A DNA stretch of 64,000 nucleotides from Tetragonia tetragonoides (taxonomy: Eukaryota > Streptophyta > Magnoliopsida > Caryophyllales > Aizoaceae). The notes below the pieces were generated by a model. It searched no databases, was not told the DNA's origin, and saw only the letters and a program-made list of their open reading frames with translations. The stretch is taken from assembly GCA_038025085.1 (NCBI GenBank), contig CM076144.1, positions 20,963,501 through 21,027,500 of the forward strand. The letters run 5' to 3'. The position numbers and the translations under genes are program-made. Below are positions 47,601 through 60,659 of the stretch, in pieces (position 1 is the first letter of the stretch; every line of letters starts with the position of its first letter).

Positions 47601-48241
47601 AAATCAGAAAGATTAAGCACATGTGAAGGTTGCTTATTCAACATAAAGCTAGCACAAGGCTTCATAAAAAGATTCTCATAAAGTGCTTTATTCTAACCCA
47701 TTTTAACACTCAAGCTTTTGCCTTGTAAATCAAGTTTGTAGCTGGAAATCTGGTGAATAAACTTAAGAAGCCTATTAAAACATTTTAAAGAAAAGTTGAG
47801 TTAAAATCGAATTTTTATTTATAATAAAAATGTTTACCACGTCTGGGCAAGGGAACAGGGTACTGACGCTGGTCCCTTTGCACCAGAAACTTCGGTTTTG
47901 ATTTTTGTTCCCAAAATCAATTGTTCCACTTCTATGATTCCGAATTTAAGGCACATACAAGACATCTAGGAAGCTAAACACTTGATCTTTGTGTCTTTAT
48001 ACTTCCTTGATCTTGTCATCATCTAGCCAAACTTTAATATTGTCACTCTTTTGGTTTCCATATGCATATCTTTGAACTCCATGTATATTGAGCTCTATCT
48101 CTTTTAGGCTACAACACATTGCTCATACAAGACATTAGTACATATGTGCATAAACTCATTGGTTTGTCAATCATCAAAACACATATAACTCAACACAAAC
48201 TTTGTAGTGTTTACATAGGTGAACCTTTGTTTGTTGTTTCG

Positions 48242-48752
48242 AAGCCTATTTGGTGGTTGTCAACCATCGTAAATTTTGCTAACCATTGTAGCATGATAAA
48301 TCTCAACCATCCATTTATTAATCTAAGATCTTAACCGTTGATGGGCATATATAGTAAATTTGGCCTAAATGATTTTTCTAATTTATGTTGCGAATTCAAA
48401 AATGTATTAATAATATTCGGAAATCAATTAATGAATTTCTGGAAAATAATTTTGGAATTTACGAAATTAATTTTCTAAAAAATTGAAAAATAAAAATATT
48501 AATTTTGAAACACACACAAAAAAAAAGTGAATATTTAATTAATCACACTAACTATGATTTACTAATGGGCACTTCATCCTTATCATTTAATGTAGAAGCT
48601 CCATCAATCTTTGGAGGAAGCCATGGAAAAGCAATTGAAGGTTTCTAATGGTAGAAGAAGTTGAAATATTAAATGGGTTAAAAAGTGAGTTATAGGTCTC
48701 GAACTCAAGACCTCAAGGATGTATTAGTGTGCATGCAACCAGTGGGACACAT
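48242..48752 (-). repeat. dispersed repeat, arm A of an inverted pair
   Basis: Its reverse complement matches 59510-60095, for example CATGCTACAATGGTTAGCAA and ATAAATGGATGGTTGAGAT. One end carries a B-box-like GAGTTCGAGACC after CTTGAGGTCTT, hinting at a tRNA-derived SINE, but no full SINE structure is evident. From 48753 to 49298 the sequence is T-rich and I see no gene. Confidence 0.7.
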
Positions 48753-49298
48753 TGACGTTTGGTGAAAAAGAGCCAAAATTAATCTATATACTATATACGC
48801 ATAAGGGCATTGACCCACTTAACTTAACTGGGCTGTCACCCTACCGACCCAACTTAACTGGGCTGCCACCTGCCGGCCCAACAAATTTCTTCTTTGTTTA
48901 TGGTCTGGTCACATTGTTTTTGTATCTGCATTTAGTTTCTTTGTTTCTTTTTTTCTTATTTGTTTCATTTCTTTTTTTTGGGTACTTATATTATGAAAAA
49001 ATTTACTTTCATACCGACTTTTTTTTAAAACTATAAATAAATAATATTGTTATGTAGTATTTTTTTTTTGGTCATGAAGTGTCATTTTTTTTTCTCAAGA
49101 GTATTACTTTTTTTTTGTGATGAATATTTTCTCGAGGTGTCACTTTTGTCGTTCGTAGTGTTTATGCTTGGTCATGAGGTATTTCATTTCCTCTCTCATA
49201 TCTATTTTCGTTACTTTTTTTTTGGTACTCGATCATGCTACATTTTATTTTCATAGTGACTTACATTTGTATGAGTTAACTTATATTCATAAATTATA

Positions 49299-49547
49299 CT
49301 CCCACCGTCTCATAAAATCCTAAACGTTTACTTTTTAACGGTCTCTAAGACACCACTTTGACCGTAAATAACTAGAATTATATGAATATAAAAATTTTAA
49401 CAATACAATTTTTTAAAAGTATTTTAAAAAATGAATCTAACAAAAGTATTTTCATATAGTGAATCTTTATATATTTTCATAGATTAATGGTCAAAGTTTG
49501 TTAACCTTCAAAAAGCAAACGTTTAGGATTTTGTGAGACGGAGGGAG
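49299..49547. mobile_element. Stowaway MITE
   Basis: The inverted ends CTCCCACCGTCTCATAAAAT and CTCCCTCCGTCTCACAAAAT, flanked by TA duplications (49297-49298 and 49548-49549), are diagnostic of Stowaway (Tc1/mariner-type) MITEs. Length is 249 bases. Confidence 0.95.
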
Positions 49548-49731
49548 TATTTGTTACTTCATAAAATACTATCTTTTAAATTAGTACCATTTTTTTTTTT
49601 TTTGCCATAAGGTATCATTTCTTTAATCTGAAAAGTGTTATTTTATTTGTAATTATTATTTTCTTGAGTTGTTATTTTTTCGTCTGTAGTGTCCGTTTTT
49701 GGTCATGAGGTATTTTCTGTAGTGTCACTTT

Positions 49732-50126
49732 CATTACAAGAAATGGGCACTTGCGCCACTATAATAATTGTGGCTATCATATAAAATTTTCATGGCAAAA
49801 CCACTTAGCCACGGGAATTTTTCTCGTGACCTGTCGTGGCCTATAAGGTCATGGCAATGTAAATGGCCACGAAAAAAAAAAATGGTGGCAATTTGGCCAC
49901 ACAAGTTTATTTATGTTATTCTACTCGTAGTGATTTTTCCAAGATGGCCACAATTTTATTTTTCAAGTGGAAAAACAAGTATAAAATTAATTTGCCCGCG
50001 GCTATTTTCTTGGAAATGGCCATGAAATAGTTTTCCGTGGCAATCTCAAAAAATCCGAAAAAGTTGGCCACAAAAGTTGACCTCTCGTGGTGAAATTCGT
50101 GGCACAAGTGACTAATTGTTGTAGCG
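49732..50126. mobile_element. CACTA (En/Spm) MITE
   Basis: Ends CATTACAAGAAATGGGCACT and reversed CGCTACAACAATTAGTCACT are slightly mutated CACTACAA-type termini with matching subterminal CACTTGxGCCAC. TTT duplications flank the 395-base element. The interior has repeated GGCCACxA motifs. Confidence 0.9.
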
Positions 50127-50175
50127 TTTTTGCAAGAGGTGATTGAAAAATGTGGGCAAATTTTCAACTTATTCA

Positions 50176-50690
50176 CTATACTTAGAAGTTATATTTGGGG
50201 ATAACTAAGTAGGGCTAAGTTTGGATTTAGGTACAACGAAATTTAGGTTTAGGTATAACGGACAGAATGAGGTAGTATTTTTAAGTTGGACGACAAAAAT
50301 AAGTTGAAGGATGTGATTATGAAGACATAAAATTGGACAATGATGTAGATAAATGTGTCCAAACTTCTAACTTATTCATGCTTAATTAAAATTATATTTG
50401 GGTTTTGGGTACAACGAAAGTTAGATTTAGTTATAACGAAACTAAATAAAATAGTACTTGTTAGTTGGACGAAAAGGAATAAGTTGAGGGACTTGATTAT
50501 GAATGCCCAAAGATAAAGAGGTAGATAAATGTAGACAAACTTCCAACTTATTTATACAAAATTAAAAGTTATATTTGGGAATAACTTATTAGTACTACGT
50601 ATGGATTTGGATATAATGAAAGTCAAGTTTAGGTATAACAAAACCATAATGATGCAATACTTATAAATTTGACGTCAAGAAAAAATTGAG
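50176..50690. repeat. ~180-200-bp degenerate tandem repeat
   Basis: GTTATATTTGGG-type starts occur near 50186, 50388 and 50566. Each is followed by ACAACGAAA or TATAACGAAA, TTGGACG and AATAAGTTGAxGGA blocks. Confidence 0.7.
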
Positions 50691-50708
50691 GATCAAAACT
50701 TTGTTGGA

Positions 50709-50966
50709 ATGTACTCCTCCGAAGAAAGATGTGGTGAATCCAAGTTTGAAGAATTCTCCTAGTTTGAAAAATTCTCCAAATTTGAAGAATTCTCTAATTT
50801 TGAGGAGTTTCCTCGTCTAAAAAAATTTACCAAAGGTGTCGACTTCAATAACGAAATACCATTCTCCTATGGTGACGTCGTCACCAAAGAGTACAAAGAA
50901 GATCATTATTCATACATCAAACTTATCTATTTTTTATTAGCGATACCTAATCTAAACATTAGTTAA
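50709..50966 (+). pseudogene. unknown coding-like frame with hexapeptide repeats
   Basis: An 85-codon frame runs from ATG 50709 to TAA 50964-50966 with a single TAG at 50760-50762. It contains four tandem units of the type KFEEFS (residues ~13-36). A non-repetitive stretch follows with FNNEIPFSYGDVVTKEYKED. I do not recognise the family. The constant in-frame 18-base period suggests descent from a real gene, but it could be chance. Confidence 0.35.
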
Positions 50967-51925
50967 TACCAATAACTGACTTTACTTTCATTTACTTGGG
51001 AAAAAAAATCATTGCCAAACCATCCATTTATGTCAAGAACATTAGTCACAACTACACGAAAGTTTAGTCGTACCCATCCTTTTGAACTTTGAAAGCCCAA
51101 AGAATATAATCGAAAATAGTAATATAATTAGTGATTTATTCGGATATGTAAAATATTTCATATTTGAAGTCCAGCAGAGATTAGAGTTGTCAAATAGGTC
51201 AGGTCGTGTCGTGTTCGTGTTCGTGTCAAGGTTAAACGTGTCGAAAATCTCTTGACCCAAACCTAACCCATTTATTAATCGTGTCGAAAATCCTTGACCT
51301 GCACCTGACCTGTTTAATAATCGTGTTACCTGTTTAATGACCTGTTAACCTGTTTATCTTTACTTATATTATAAACTAATTGAAATATTAAAAAAAAAAA
51401 AAAAAACATAAATTTTACCTACAAATTTAAAGTTCTAACCATATAAGTGTATATTCAACAGTCTAAAATTATTAAAATGCTCAAGATAGGTGAGATTCTA
51501 TTACATTATTTACTTGTTACAAGTTATTTGAACTTAAATTTGACAATTAAAATTAAACGTATCGTACGCAGGTTGTTTTCGTGTCGGAAATCTCAACCTT
51601 AACCTAACCCATTTAACTAAACGTGTTACTCGTGTCGACCCATTTAATTAAACGGGTCGAAACCTCACAACACTAACCCGCTACATTCGTGTCCGGTTCG
51701 TGTTGTGTTGTCGTGTCGTGTCAGCTTTTGACAGCTCTAGCAGAGATCATTATTCATACATCAAGCTTATCTAGCTATATTCAGTAGTGATACCTAATCT
51801 AAACAGTAGTTAATACCAATAACTGACTTTACATTCATTTACTTGGGAAAAAACTCATTGCCAAACCATCTGTTTGACTCAAGAGCATTAGTCACAACTA
51901 CACGAAAGTTTAGTTATACCCATCC
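50901..51925. repeat. direct duplication split by a hAT MITE
   Basis: 50901-51079 and 51745-51925 are about 90% alike (both start GATCATTATTCATACATCAA). Subtracting the MITE and its duplication, the original tandem period was about 278 bases. Confidence 0.8.
51182..51739. mobile_element. hAT MITE with perfect 8-bp target duplication
   Basis: Ends TAGAGTTGTCAAA and reversed TAGAGCTGTCAAA enclose 558 bases rich in CGTGTCGTGT motifs. Flanks are GCAGAGAT (51174-51181) and GCAGAGAT (51740-51747). Confidence 0.95.
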
Positions 51926-52560
51926 TTACAAACCATCCATTTGAAACCAAATAAATATATCCTAAAGTATTACAATTTTGTCATCCCCAACAAAGCAACA
52001 CCATTTGACACCAGCTTTGCATTCCTTCAGCTAGATTCATTAGAATTCTGTTCTTCATCATCTGTATCAGAAGTTTTCTTATCTGCGTTGAACAACATGA
52101 CTAACTGACAACAATACCACTTGATTTTCCACTATTCACAATTCACATGCTAAGAAATGATTGAACAAAGTAAATCTAACTCCTTTCATTATTTGTTGTC
52201 GTTTTTGAATAATTTATAGTCACCACTAACATACATATTTAGTCCCAATTATAGTGTCTCCCAACATAGCAAACAATGAACTATTACATTCTCATCTACA
52301 TAATCTATGGATCTTAGTTTTAATTCGACTATCAGAACAATCTCAATTGTACAGTGGACGAAACTGCAAGTATAGGAAATACGCATACACAAAAGAGAAT
52401 GAAAATTAGTCACAATTAAGTTTAATTTTAAAGAAAACACAATCACAGATTGAATATTTATATTCAGATTACTGAAAATTCAATTTAACACCAATTAGTT
52501 CCGCACAAATCTGGGCAAATCTCTATCATAAATTCAACCACGAAACCCGTATAAATCTCT

Positions 52561-52640
52561 ATCAGCATACAACCACGAAATCAAGCACAAAATCACAAAA
52601 ATCAGCATACAACCATGAAATCAAGCACAAAACACATCAC
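52561..52640. repeat. 40-bp tandem duplication
   Basis: ATCAGCATACAACCACGAAA at 52561 recurs with one change at 52601. The rest of 51926-52927 shows no recognised gene. Confidence 0.8.
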
Positions 52641-52927
52641 ATATAACCTTAATCGTGAGTGAATCAATTGCATGCAAAAGGGCAATAGAGAGATAAACAG
52701 AGACAAAAAGACAAAGAGCGAGTGATTGGTACCACAATTAAGGAGATGAACCTGTGAGAAGGAGAAAAAAAATTCGTATGGTAGGATTTGCCAAGAGATT
52801 TCAAATTTCAAATTTTCAAAGAATTTTCAATGATATGGCGCAATTATTTGAATTTTCGAAATTTACACTAAAACACATCGCTGCAATGATTGCAACTAAC
52901 AATACACATCATTACATTTTAAACTAA

Positions 52928-52955
52928 ACTAGTCACATTCCCGTACGATGCACGA
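52928..52955 (-). mobile_element. Helitron 3' terminus
   Basis: On the minus strand a small hairpin CGTGC-ATC-GTACG is followed by GGAATGTGA and CTAGT, with T as the next base. This is the CTRRT end and A/T target pattern of Helitrons. The body would extend to higher coordinates; its 5' end is not identified. Confidence 0.6.
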
Positions 52956-53723
52956 TTTGTATTTTACTATTAAATAAAATATTTCTATATGTACAAAATT
53001 TAAAATATCTTTCGCATATGTCATATCTGGGTACAAAAATAATCTTTTATGAACAATTTTCTTAATATGGTACAAACCATATTGCATCAATTGTGGGGCA
53101 AAATACAGAAAATATACAATTTCTCATTTTATCGTTTTAAAGATATAAATCCGCTGGTTTGTGTAGCCTAACTTGTTTATTATTTTTATTGCCATTTATT
53201 CCAATATCTGGTGTCCAATATCTAGTACAAAATATCACTACCACTATTACTACCATACTACTATTACTTTTGTAGTGCAATTTACTCTACTATCCAACCC
53301 AATTAGAAGAAAAAAAAATCGTAAGTATCAAATGGATGCATTAAAATTAAGTTGAAATTTTTAGAATTGGAACTCTGAATGGATAAGCCCAAGTCAAAAC
53401 TAAAATTTCAATTTGAATGTCGATCTAAATGTTCACTCCAAATCGAATAGTTTGATTTGGCTCGGTAAAGATTTGTACTTAATCCTCAAAAATTTCAACA
53501 AGAACAATACATTAATTTTCCAAACTACATCAATTAACCACTTAATAGTCAAACTAATTAAATTAACAACATACATTGAATCATGAGTTAATAATGTTTG
53601 GATCAATTCAAAGTATTAATGTACTGCATTAATTGTTAGTATGACTTGGATTACACGTGTCAACTATTGATGATAGGAATGCCAATGTGGATGCCTACGT
53701 GTCCTTTTAGCAATTGTGCTTAT

Positions 53724-54483
53724 TCTATATTCTATATATTCTATAAAACCAGAGGAGGATTTTGGGACTCCAAATTTCGTTTGGACCAAAAAGCCCTTCA
53801 AGTCACCAACAAAGTAAGGATACAATAGACAATTGGAGAACACAAAAAAAAAAGAAAAAAAAAGAACAACAAACGCTATATACATAACTTCAGTAGGTCT
53901 GAAGTCTCTGAACTGATACACTTCTTCAGTTCCCCTCACCCAGTCACCCACGATCTCCCAGTCTTCATTCTCTCTCCTCTCCTTCTCCCTCTCTGTGAGA
54001 ACGGTTATGGAGTCCTCCTCCTCCACTATGTTATTTTACTGGCACATGTTCTTCTTTCTTCTATACCACTTTTTTTTCAAATCAATTGCAATTAGCAGGT
54101 TGGAGTTCAGCAAAAATTCAATTCTATGATCCATGGTAAGTGATAATCTATATCTATTCAATTACAGTTGCAAAATCACGTTTCTGTTTTGTGGGACTTA
54201 AAATTGTGCCTTTTCTTTTCAGTTTGCTCAAACAATCAGAGTTAATGGCCCACTAAATCAATGTATGTGAAAAGAAAAGGCAAGAAGAGAAAGTGTATTC
54301 GTATCAGTTACCGCTTCTTTCATTCAATCATCTAAGCAATTAATTATTTTTCGTTTGTATTCCGTACTTGAGCCAGTAAGCTTTCATCAATTGACTTTCA
54401 ATCATGGTGATTATAAAATTAGTCAGTTTTATGGTGGGTTTTGTTGTTCTTGATCAGTGGGTAGTTGTCTATCCCGTACTAGT
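53724..54483 (+). mobile_element. candidate non-autonomous Helitron A
   Basis: The start TCTATATTCTATATATTCTA plus the next ~230 bases match the start of Helitron B (both have GAGG(A/G)TTTTGGGACTCCAAA and TTTGGACCAAAA). The end CTAGT (54479-54483) follows a bulged GGGTAG/CTATCCC hairpin and is followed by T. The exact 5' base is uncertain. Confidence 0.5.
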
Positions 54484-55279
54484 TAACCTTTTACATTAGA
54501 AGGTCAAAGAAAAACGACATGATATGATTGTTCATTATAAACCAAGAGAAGATACACGGCTATCAGGGTGGATAGTTTCATTATTTGAAGATAATTTGGT
54601 GATGTATCACTCATATTTAGCCATTTTTGCTACATTATTCAATGATATATGCTCTTTCCATCATTGATCAATAGAATGCACATGTGATTAAAGTTGCAAG
54701 CTAAACCTCTATATTGTTTATGATATAGACGATCACTATTATGAGTGTACACCATCTGATCAATACGCAATCATGTTTAATCTCATCTCTGTCTTACAAA
54801 TGGTGTATTGCTTATATTCTTGAAATAGGATGCAGAGCCAGATGTATTCATGTTGTCAGACTTTCATCATTGGTTTTAATTTATTTTAGTATTTTGTTTA
54901 ACGGATGTGTCTTCTCATCAGTATTTATATTTATTTAAGGGTTGTATCCTCTCATTAGTATATTCAATCTAAATTATCCTTTATCTACCATTGGTCTGAA
55001 TATCTTTTACTTGCAGATGGTCCTTCATCTTCCATTTCTTTGTTTTTTTCATTCCCTCAATCGATATAATCAATCAGTTGTAATTAATGGTATTTCACTA
55101 TCTACTAATTACATTTTCTCAACAAAATTGTTTAAGATATGGACAGTATTTGCGCCTTTTATATATTTGTATCCAAGCATAGGCAAGTGAAATGTCAAAG
55201 CACGACTTATCAGATCATTTGATGTTCAGACGACTAGACATGGTGGAAAACTATGGAAAATGATTTTTGTTGATGCTAA

Positions 55280-57813
55280 TCTCTATCTCTATTCTATAAA
55301 GCTAGAAGAGGGTTTTGGGACTCCAAATTTTGTTTGGACCAAAACACCCTTCATTCATCTATAATAGTGAGGCTATAATAGACAATCACACAAGTCCCCA
55401 CGCAATTTAAAAAAAAAAAAATACAGAAACCTAACTTCAGTAGTAAAAACCGAGAAGTTTGAGAACTCAAACGATTATCCCTCTCACCCAGGATCTCCCT
55501 TTTTCCCTCTCTGAGCAACTGTAATTCTGTAACTGCATCCCAATTAATTCTCACTTCTCATTCTCAGTTCTCAGGTTTGTTTCTCTCTCTTCTTCAATCA
55601 CTCTCCTCTTCCTCTTGGTTTGTAGGTTTCTAATTTGATTAATATTACTTCTCTTCATCCTAGGTTTTCAATTTCATGTTTCTTGATTCTGTCGAATGAA
55701 GGTAGACAAGGAGAAGAAACAAAATAAACTATTAAAGGTGATCACAGGCTCTATTACTCTTCAGGTTAGCGTTGAAGCCAATTTCAATTTCTTATTTTTA
55801 CTTTGAAAGATTTTTTTAGTGAATTGAGAGTAGTTGTTGATTCAATTAAAATGATTTCTTTGATGCAATTGAATGTTAATTAAATTGATATTTTAGCCTT
55901 TCTTACGATTCCTGTTCAATACGATACATTTAATTTGAAGGTTTGCCCTTTCTCTTACTCTTAGTCGTAGTTTTTCCTGATGTCAATTTCATGTAACAAA
56001 ACAATTTTTTAAGTCAATTGCGGGTAATATTGAAAATAGTTGGCTATAAATTCAACTACAACTATAGGAAAAGTCGCAATTATATCATTGACATATCTAA
56101 TTGGCTTTCACCTTTGTTTTCCTTTTCTTTTGTTTTCTTTTGTGTTGGTGTGCTACAGGCTGCTTTGCTACCTGATCTTTTGTGGTTGCTACTTTGGTTT
56201 TTGGGTTGCGTGGTTGAGTTTACATGATGCTGGTGTGGTGTGATGATTCTGCTGACTAGCGTAGCGGCAAATTTCGCACCATTGACTGGAACTGGAAGAG
56301 GTGCTTTAGTTACACCAAAGTTTATGGTGTTTGCTTGCTCCCTCATGCAAGTTTGTTTGGTGTTTGCCTTCACTCATGTGATGTTGCAGAGATTCGAGTC
56401 TGTTGTTTTTAGATGTTTTTGCACATGATTCAGATTTTGTTGTCACTTTGGGTTGTTTTGGGAGTTGGTAAATGTATTTTAGTGGTTGGTAAATGTATCT
56501 GATCAGTTGCGTTTTTGATGTAAACTATCTATATTTTGGGTTCTTTTGTGTATATTAATGATTAGCATGCTGATTTTAGAATTTTTTAGGAACAATAGTG
56601 TTTGTAATTTATCAGCATATTATTACTAATCATTTACTCGGACAATTCTTTTTTCCTAAATGCAATATTATTTTGAACCCCAACCCTTTTTTTTAATAGG
56701 AACCTTTTTAATATATGAACAATACACCTTTTTTTTTTGTGTCACGTATCATTTGGTCATTCAATTTCGCGCATAGAATAGATTACTATACATTTTATTC
56801 ATTTAATCATGCACGCATTGCGTGCAATTAAATACTAAAATGTATTTAATACTATGTTCGAATGCTATTAGCCATGGTTAAATACTAAAATGTATTTAAT
56901 ACTATGTTAGCCATGGTCAACTATTAGAGCATGTTATCGAGGCTGAAATCTTGACTGGGCATTGCAAGGGAACACGAGTATTTATTCCACGTATTCCTTT
57001 AAAAACGGCAGAAGATGTACAATTACCTTTTGAGATGATCAGGAAACAGTTTCCAGTCAAATTATGCTTTGCTTTGACCATCAATAAAGCCCAAGGTTAG
57101 ACTATTCCTCATGTTGAGATTTATCTTCCACAACATGTTTTTAGCCATGGTCAATTATATGTTGCACTCTCAAGAGGGACATTTCAGCAAACAACTAAAG
57201 TTTTGGTTTTCAAGTGCAAAATACAGGGTAGAGATGAAGTGTTTACAAGATATGTGGTTTACAAAGAAGTATTCATTGCCTAATTCAGAATAGTTGCGAT
57301 GGTAATATTACGTATATTATTTTTTATACTTCTTTATATAATGTTGTTTGTAATTGTTAAGAGTTTTTTTCTTCTTTTGGTTTAACATATCCATAACTCA
57401 TCTACGTGTCTTTGTATCTTCTTTGTAGGATGCAACGCATGAGCACGAGCAATTGAAGACAAGGATGAAAAAGTTATTTAGTAACTTCAATATACATGTT
57501 TCTTATTTTTCTCATTTCATGTCTTTATGAACTTATCCCATTCTCACACGTTAGCAAATTTTTTTTAACTTTTTATATTTACTTTATCTCTGTGTATTTG
57601 TATGAAGCTCCGTATATTTATCTCAAACATAGCCAATAACGAACAACGTATGCACGTATATGATATATAAATCATTTCACATATATTATTTTTATTCTAA
57701 TTTTGTTTCACCTTTTAACATATGCACGCATTGCATGTAATTCAAAGCTAGCTAGGCAATTACGCAAATAGTAATTACAAAACGCACGCATATTTGCATG
57801 CAATTCAAAGCTA

Positions 57814-57815
<2 letters not shown>
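55280..57815 (+). mobile_element. candidate Helitron B with helicase remnant
   Basis: The start TCTCTATCTCTATTCTATAA follows an A. Inside are a leader-like CT-rich stretch, a helicase C-terminal piece (56921-57283) and, near the end, two hairpin-plus-CTAG motifs: GCACGCATTGCATG at 57726, and GCACGCATATTTGCATGC before CTAGT, ending about 57815. The expected 3' T is replaced by A at the edge of a TA microsatellite. Confidence 0.55.
56921..57283 (+). pseudogene. Helitron (PIF1-like) helicase C-terminal remnant
   Basis: 120 codons read without a frameshift: LLEHVIEAEILTGHCKGTRV, IPRIPLKTAEDVQLPFEMIR, KQFPVKLCFALTINKAQG, then TAG at 57098-57100 where the family has Gln, then IYLPQHVFSHGQLYVALSRG. 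These are the late motifs of the Helitron Rep-helicase. All upstream domains (Rep nuclease, Walker A) are missing. Confidence 0.9.

Positions 57816-57885
<70 letters not shown>
57814..57885. repeat. (TA)n microsatellite
   Basis: A TA run of about 70 bases directly follows the Helitron-like end. Confidence 0.97.
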
Positions 57886-57888
<3 letters not shown>

Positions 57889-58874
57889 TAGATACTTTTT
57901 TAGTTGTCATTATATTTAACAAATATACATTAGCACAATATCTTTTTATTTTTTATTTTATTTTTGAAGGAACATTAGCACAATATCTTTTTCTAATCAA
58001 ACAATAACATCAACATTAATAATGTAAAATAATTTATCGATTAACTTAACTCAATAGATCATATTATGGAGGGCGGAACTATCCAATGTCAATGTGATTT
58101 ATTCGTAGGTAGACTAAGACACAGACATGCACCGATCAATAAAAATCAACTCAACATATCTCCAATAACGCACAAACATAAATCGAGCAAGACAAACCAA
58201 ATGTGCATAATTACAATAGACCCTAATCCATTATAAACAATCACATTTTTTCGTTTTGATTATTTATAATCAATTATGATAAACAAAACTAACCATGATT
58301 CGATACTTAAACAATAATGAAATAAATTTGATAAACACATTATATACCAATGATACAATAATGTGATTCAATTTTAACATTGACAACAAAATTATAGACT
58401 TTATCAATATTAGATACCTAAATTAATATTATAAAAATAAATATTATACCCTTATGGCCCTATCTCAAAGACTCTATATCCTACACCTTATACTGTAGAC
58501 CTAATACCCTATACAATAGTCTCTTTCCCTATAAGTTAGACTCTACATATACCCTGTACAACTATATCTTAATTCCTATACCAATAATATGTAATTTCAT
58601 TTTCATTATATATTTATATTTTGAGGTAATGCCAAAACAATTTTTGCATTGAAACAAAACTAAACATAATAATATTAATCATGGTGAAATTGTCATTCTT
58701 TAAGTAATCATAATATTAAACTTTATGAAGGTTCGATTCCATAGACTCTAGATCCTAAGCCTTATGCACTACACCCTATACGGCTATACCATTGGCCATT
58801 GACCATTAACTATTAACCATAGCCCCTATAAGTTAGACTCTACGTATATATTATGCAACTACACAAAAACTTAT

Positions 58875-59002
58875 ATAAGACTGTCTTATGATGGGATGTA
58901 GTGACTTTTGTGAAAAACAAGGGTCTTGTGAAAAAGAAGTCATCCTTATTCTTCATAATAGTGACCTGGTTCCATCATGGGACGGTCTCATACAAGACTT
59001 AT
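58875..59002. mobile_element. small MITE-like inverted repeat
   Basis: ATAAGACTGTCTTATGATGG and reversed ATAAGTCTTGTATGAGACCG then TCCCATGATGG are inverted ends with an 8-base gap. The rest of 57886-59160 is AT-rich with repeated TATAAGTTAGACTCTAC blocks (near 58540 and 58829) and no gene. Confidence 0.6.
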
Positions 59003-59159
59003 TGATGCAACTTTATAATATTTCATATACCAATAATTATATAATAATAATACTAAACATATTTTGATTAATAGTATTTTTGAAGTAAGGCCAAAACAAA
59101 TATTGCTTGGAAACAATAGTAAACATAATAATAATAATAATAGTAACAATGATAATAAA

Positions 59160-59167
59160 CAAAGCTA

Positions 59168-59215
<48 letters not shown>

Positions 59216-59335
59216 GTATTAAATTAATACTTTTAAATTTTTATTACTATTTTTATTTTTATTATTTTTATTTTTATTATATTATTTAATTTATTGTATT
59301 ATAATTATTAATATTATTATTATTATTAAAATAAT
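59160..59335. repeat. (TTA)n microsatellite
   Basis: A long TTA run (59168-59216) is followed by interrupted ATT/TTTTA repeats to about 59335. Confidence 0.95.
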
Positions 59336-59509
59336 CTTATTAATTGGACTCCATAAATGGTTGGACTTTCCAATTAGAAAAATCTTTCATCAAGTCCAAA
59401 AATACTTCGCGCAATCGTATATGGTAATAATACTTCTAAGCCCAATATTTGTACTATTGTCTTGGGCTTTAGTTAATAACAGACCTTCATGTATTATATA
59501 CATTAAATT

Positions 59510-60095
59510 CGCAATGAATAACCAATGGGTTGGCACACTTGTTGAGTGCAACCACAATAACCTTGAGGTCTTGAGTTCCTGACTTCTACCCAGCATTTTT
59601 TTTACAAAATGAATATTTACACCAGTATTCCTTCCAACAAGTGAAGTCATGGAAGGTTGGAGCCTCAACCTTCAATTGATCCATGGCTGAGCTTAAACCT
59701 TCAATTGATCCATTGATGGAGCTTCAACCTTGTTCATGGAAGATTCAACCTTCAAAGGTTCATGGGATTCAAGCAAATAATGAAATATTGACCTTTTAAT
59801 TATATCGGCTTTTTAATTTATTTTTTTCCAAATTTTCCAATTTTCGAAAATATTGATTTCGTAATTTTCTAAATTAATTTCTAAAATTCCAAAAATTGAT
59901 TTTTTAAAATTTTATATCTATTTTTAAATTGGAGCTTAAATACTAAAAAGCTTTTTGGCACAAATAAATATATATGTCAATCAAGGGCTAGGATCGTTTG
60001 ATTGATAAATGGATGGTTGAGATTTGCCATGCTACAATGGTTAGCAAAATCTTCAATGGTTGGCAACCATGGAAGAATTTTTCTTGTTTCTCTTG
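59510..60095 (+). repeat. dispersed repeat, arm B of an inverted pair
   Basis: It matches the reverse complement of 48242-48752. An internal TTCAATTGATCCATxG block is repeated near 59672 and 59700. Confidence 0.7.
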
Positions 60096-60659
60096 TTGGT
60101 CATAGGTTATTCTAAAAATTAATTATTACATTGCTCATTCGGGATTCTCGAACCCATGACATAATATTACAAGGCATAATTTGGTAAGCATCAGAATAAA
60201 CCCCCGAAAATGTATCAGTTACGATTACTCGGATTCGGTCGGATTAAACTTAGTCCAAACTGATAAACGGTTACATACACTCATTATCCGAATGCACTCG
60301 AACCTGATAACAATTGACTATAAGTCCTTTGAAACCCAAATAAACCCAAACCGAATCACCTGAAACTATAATACATTGAACTTAAATGAATTAATATCCA
60401 AAATGACTTAAAATATATTAACTAAACATACATGTAAACATTATTAGGAAAATGTTCACATAAAATTAAAAATTTATATTATCTTGACTCAATATATTAT
60501 GAAACACGAATTAAAATTTATTTGATATAGCCCAAAATTATTCAAACTAACCCGAACCCTGTATATAACCGAAATATGAACTAACATGATGGCCCAAATT
60601 GACTAAGTAGTAATTAACCTGATTCAATCTAACCTGATACAAATACACTTGTAACCCAA

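Larger units (their letters stand above)
46141..48240. repeat. unclassified repeat-derived block
   Basis: It opens with GACACAAGAAGGGGGATTAA and closes near TTTGTCAATCATCAAAACAC, ends I associate with a common plant repeat of unclear class. It contains the 55-base and 160-base tandem repeats below. The only long open frame (46485-46862) is a by-product of CTCAAGTTG repeats. Confidence 0.4.

Noticed and set aside
59107..59289. 60-codon Leu/Ile-rich frame
   Set aside because: It is a translation of the TTA microsatellite.
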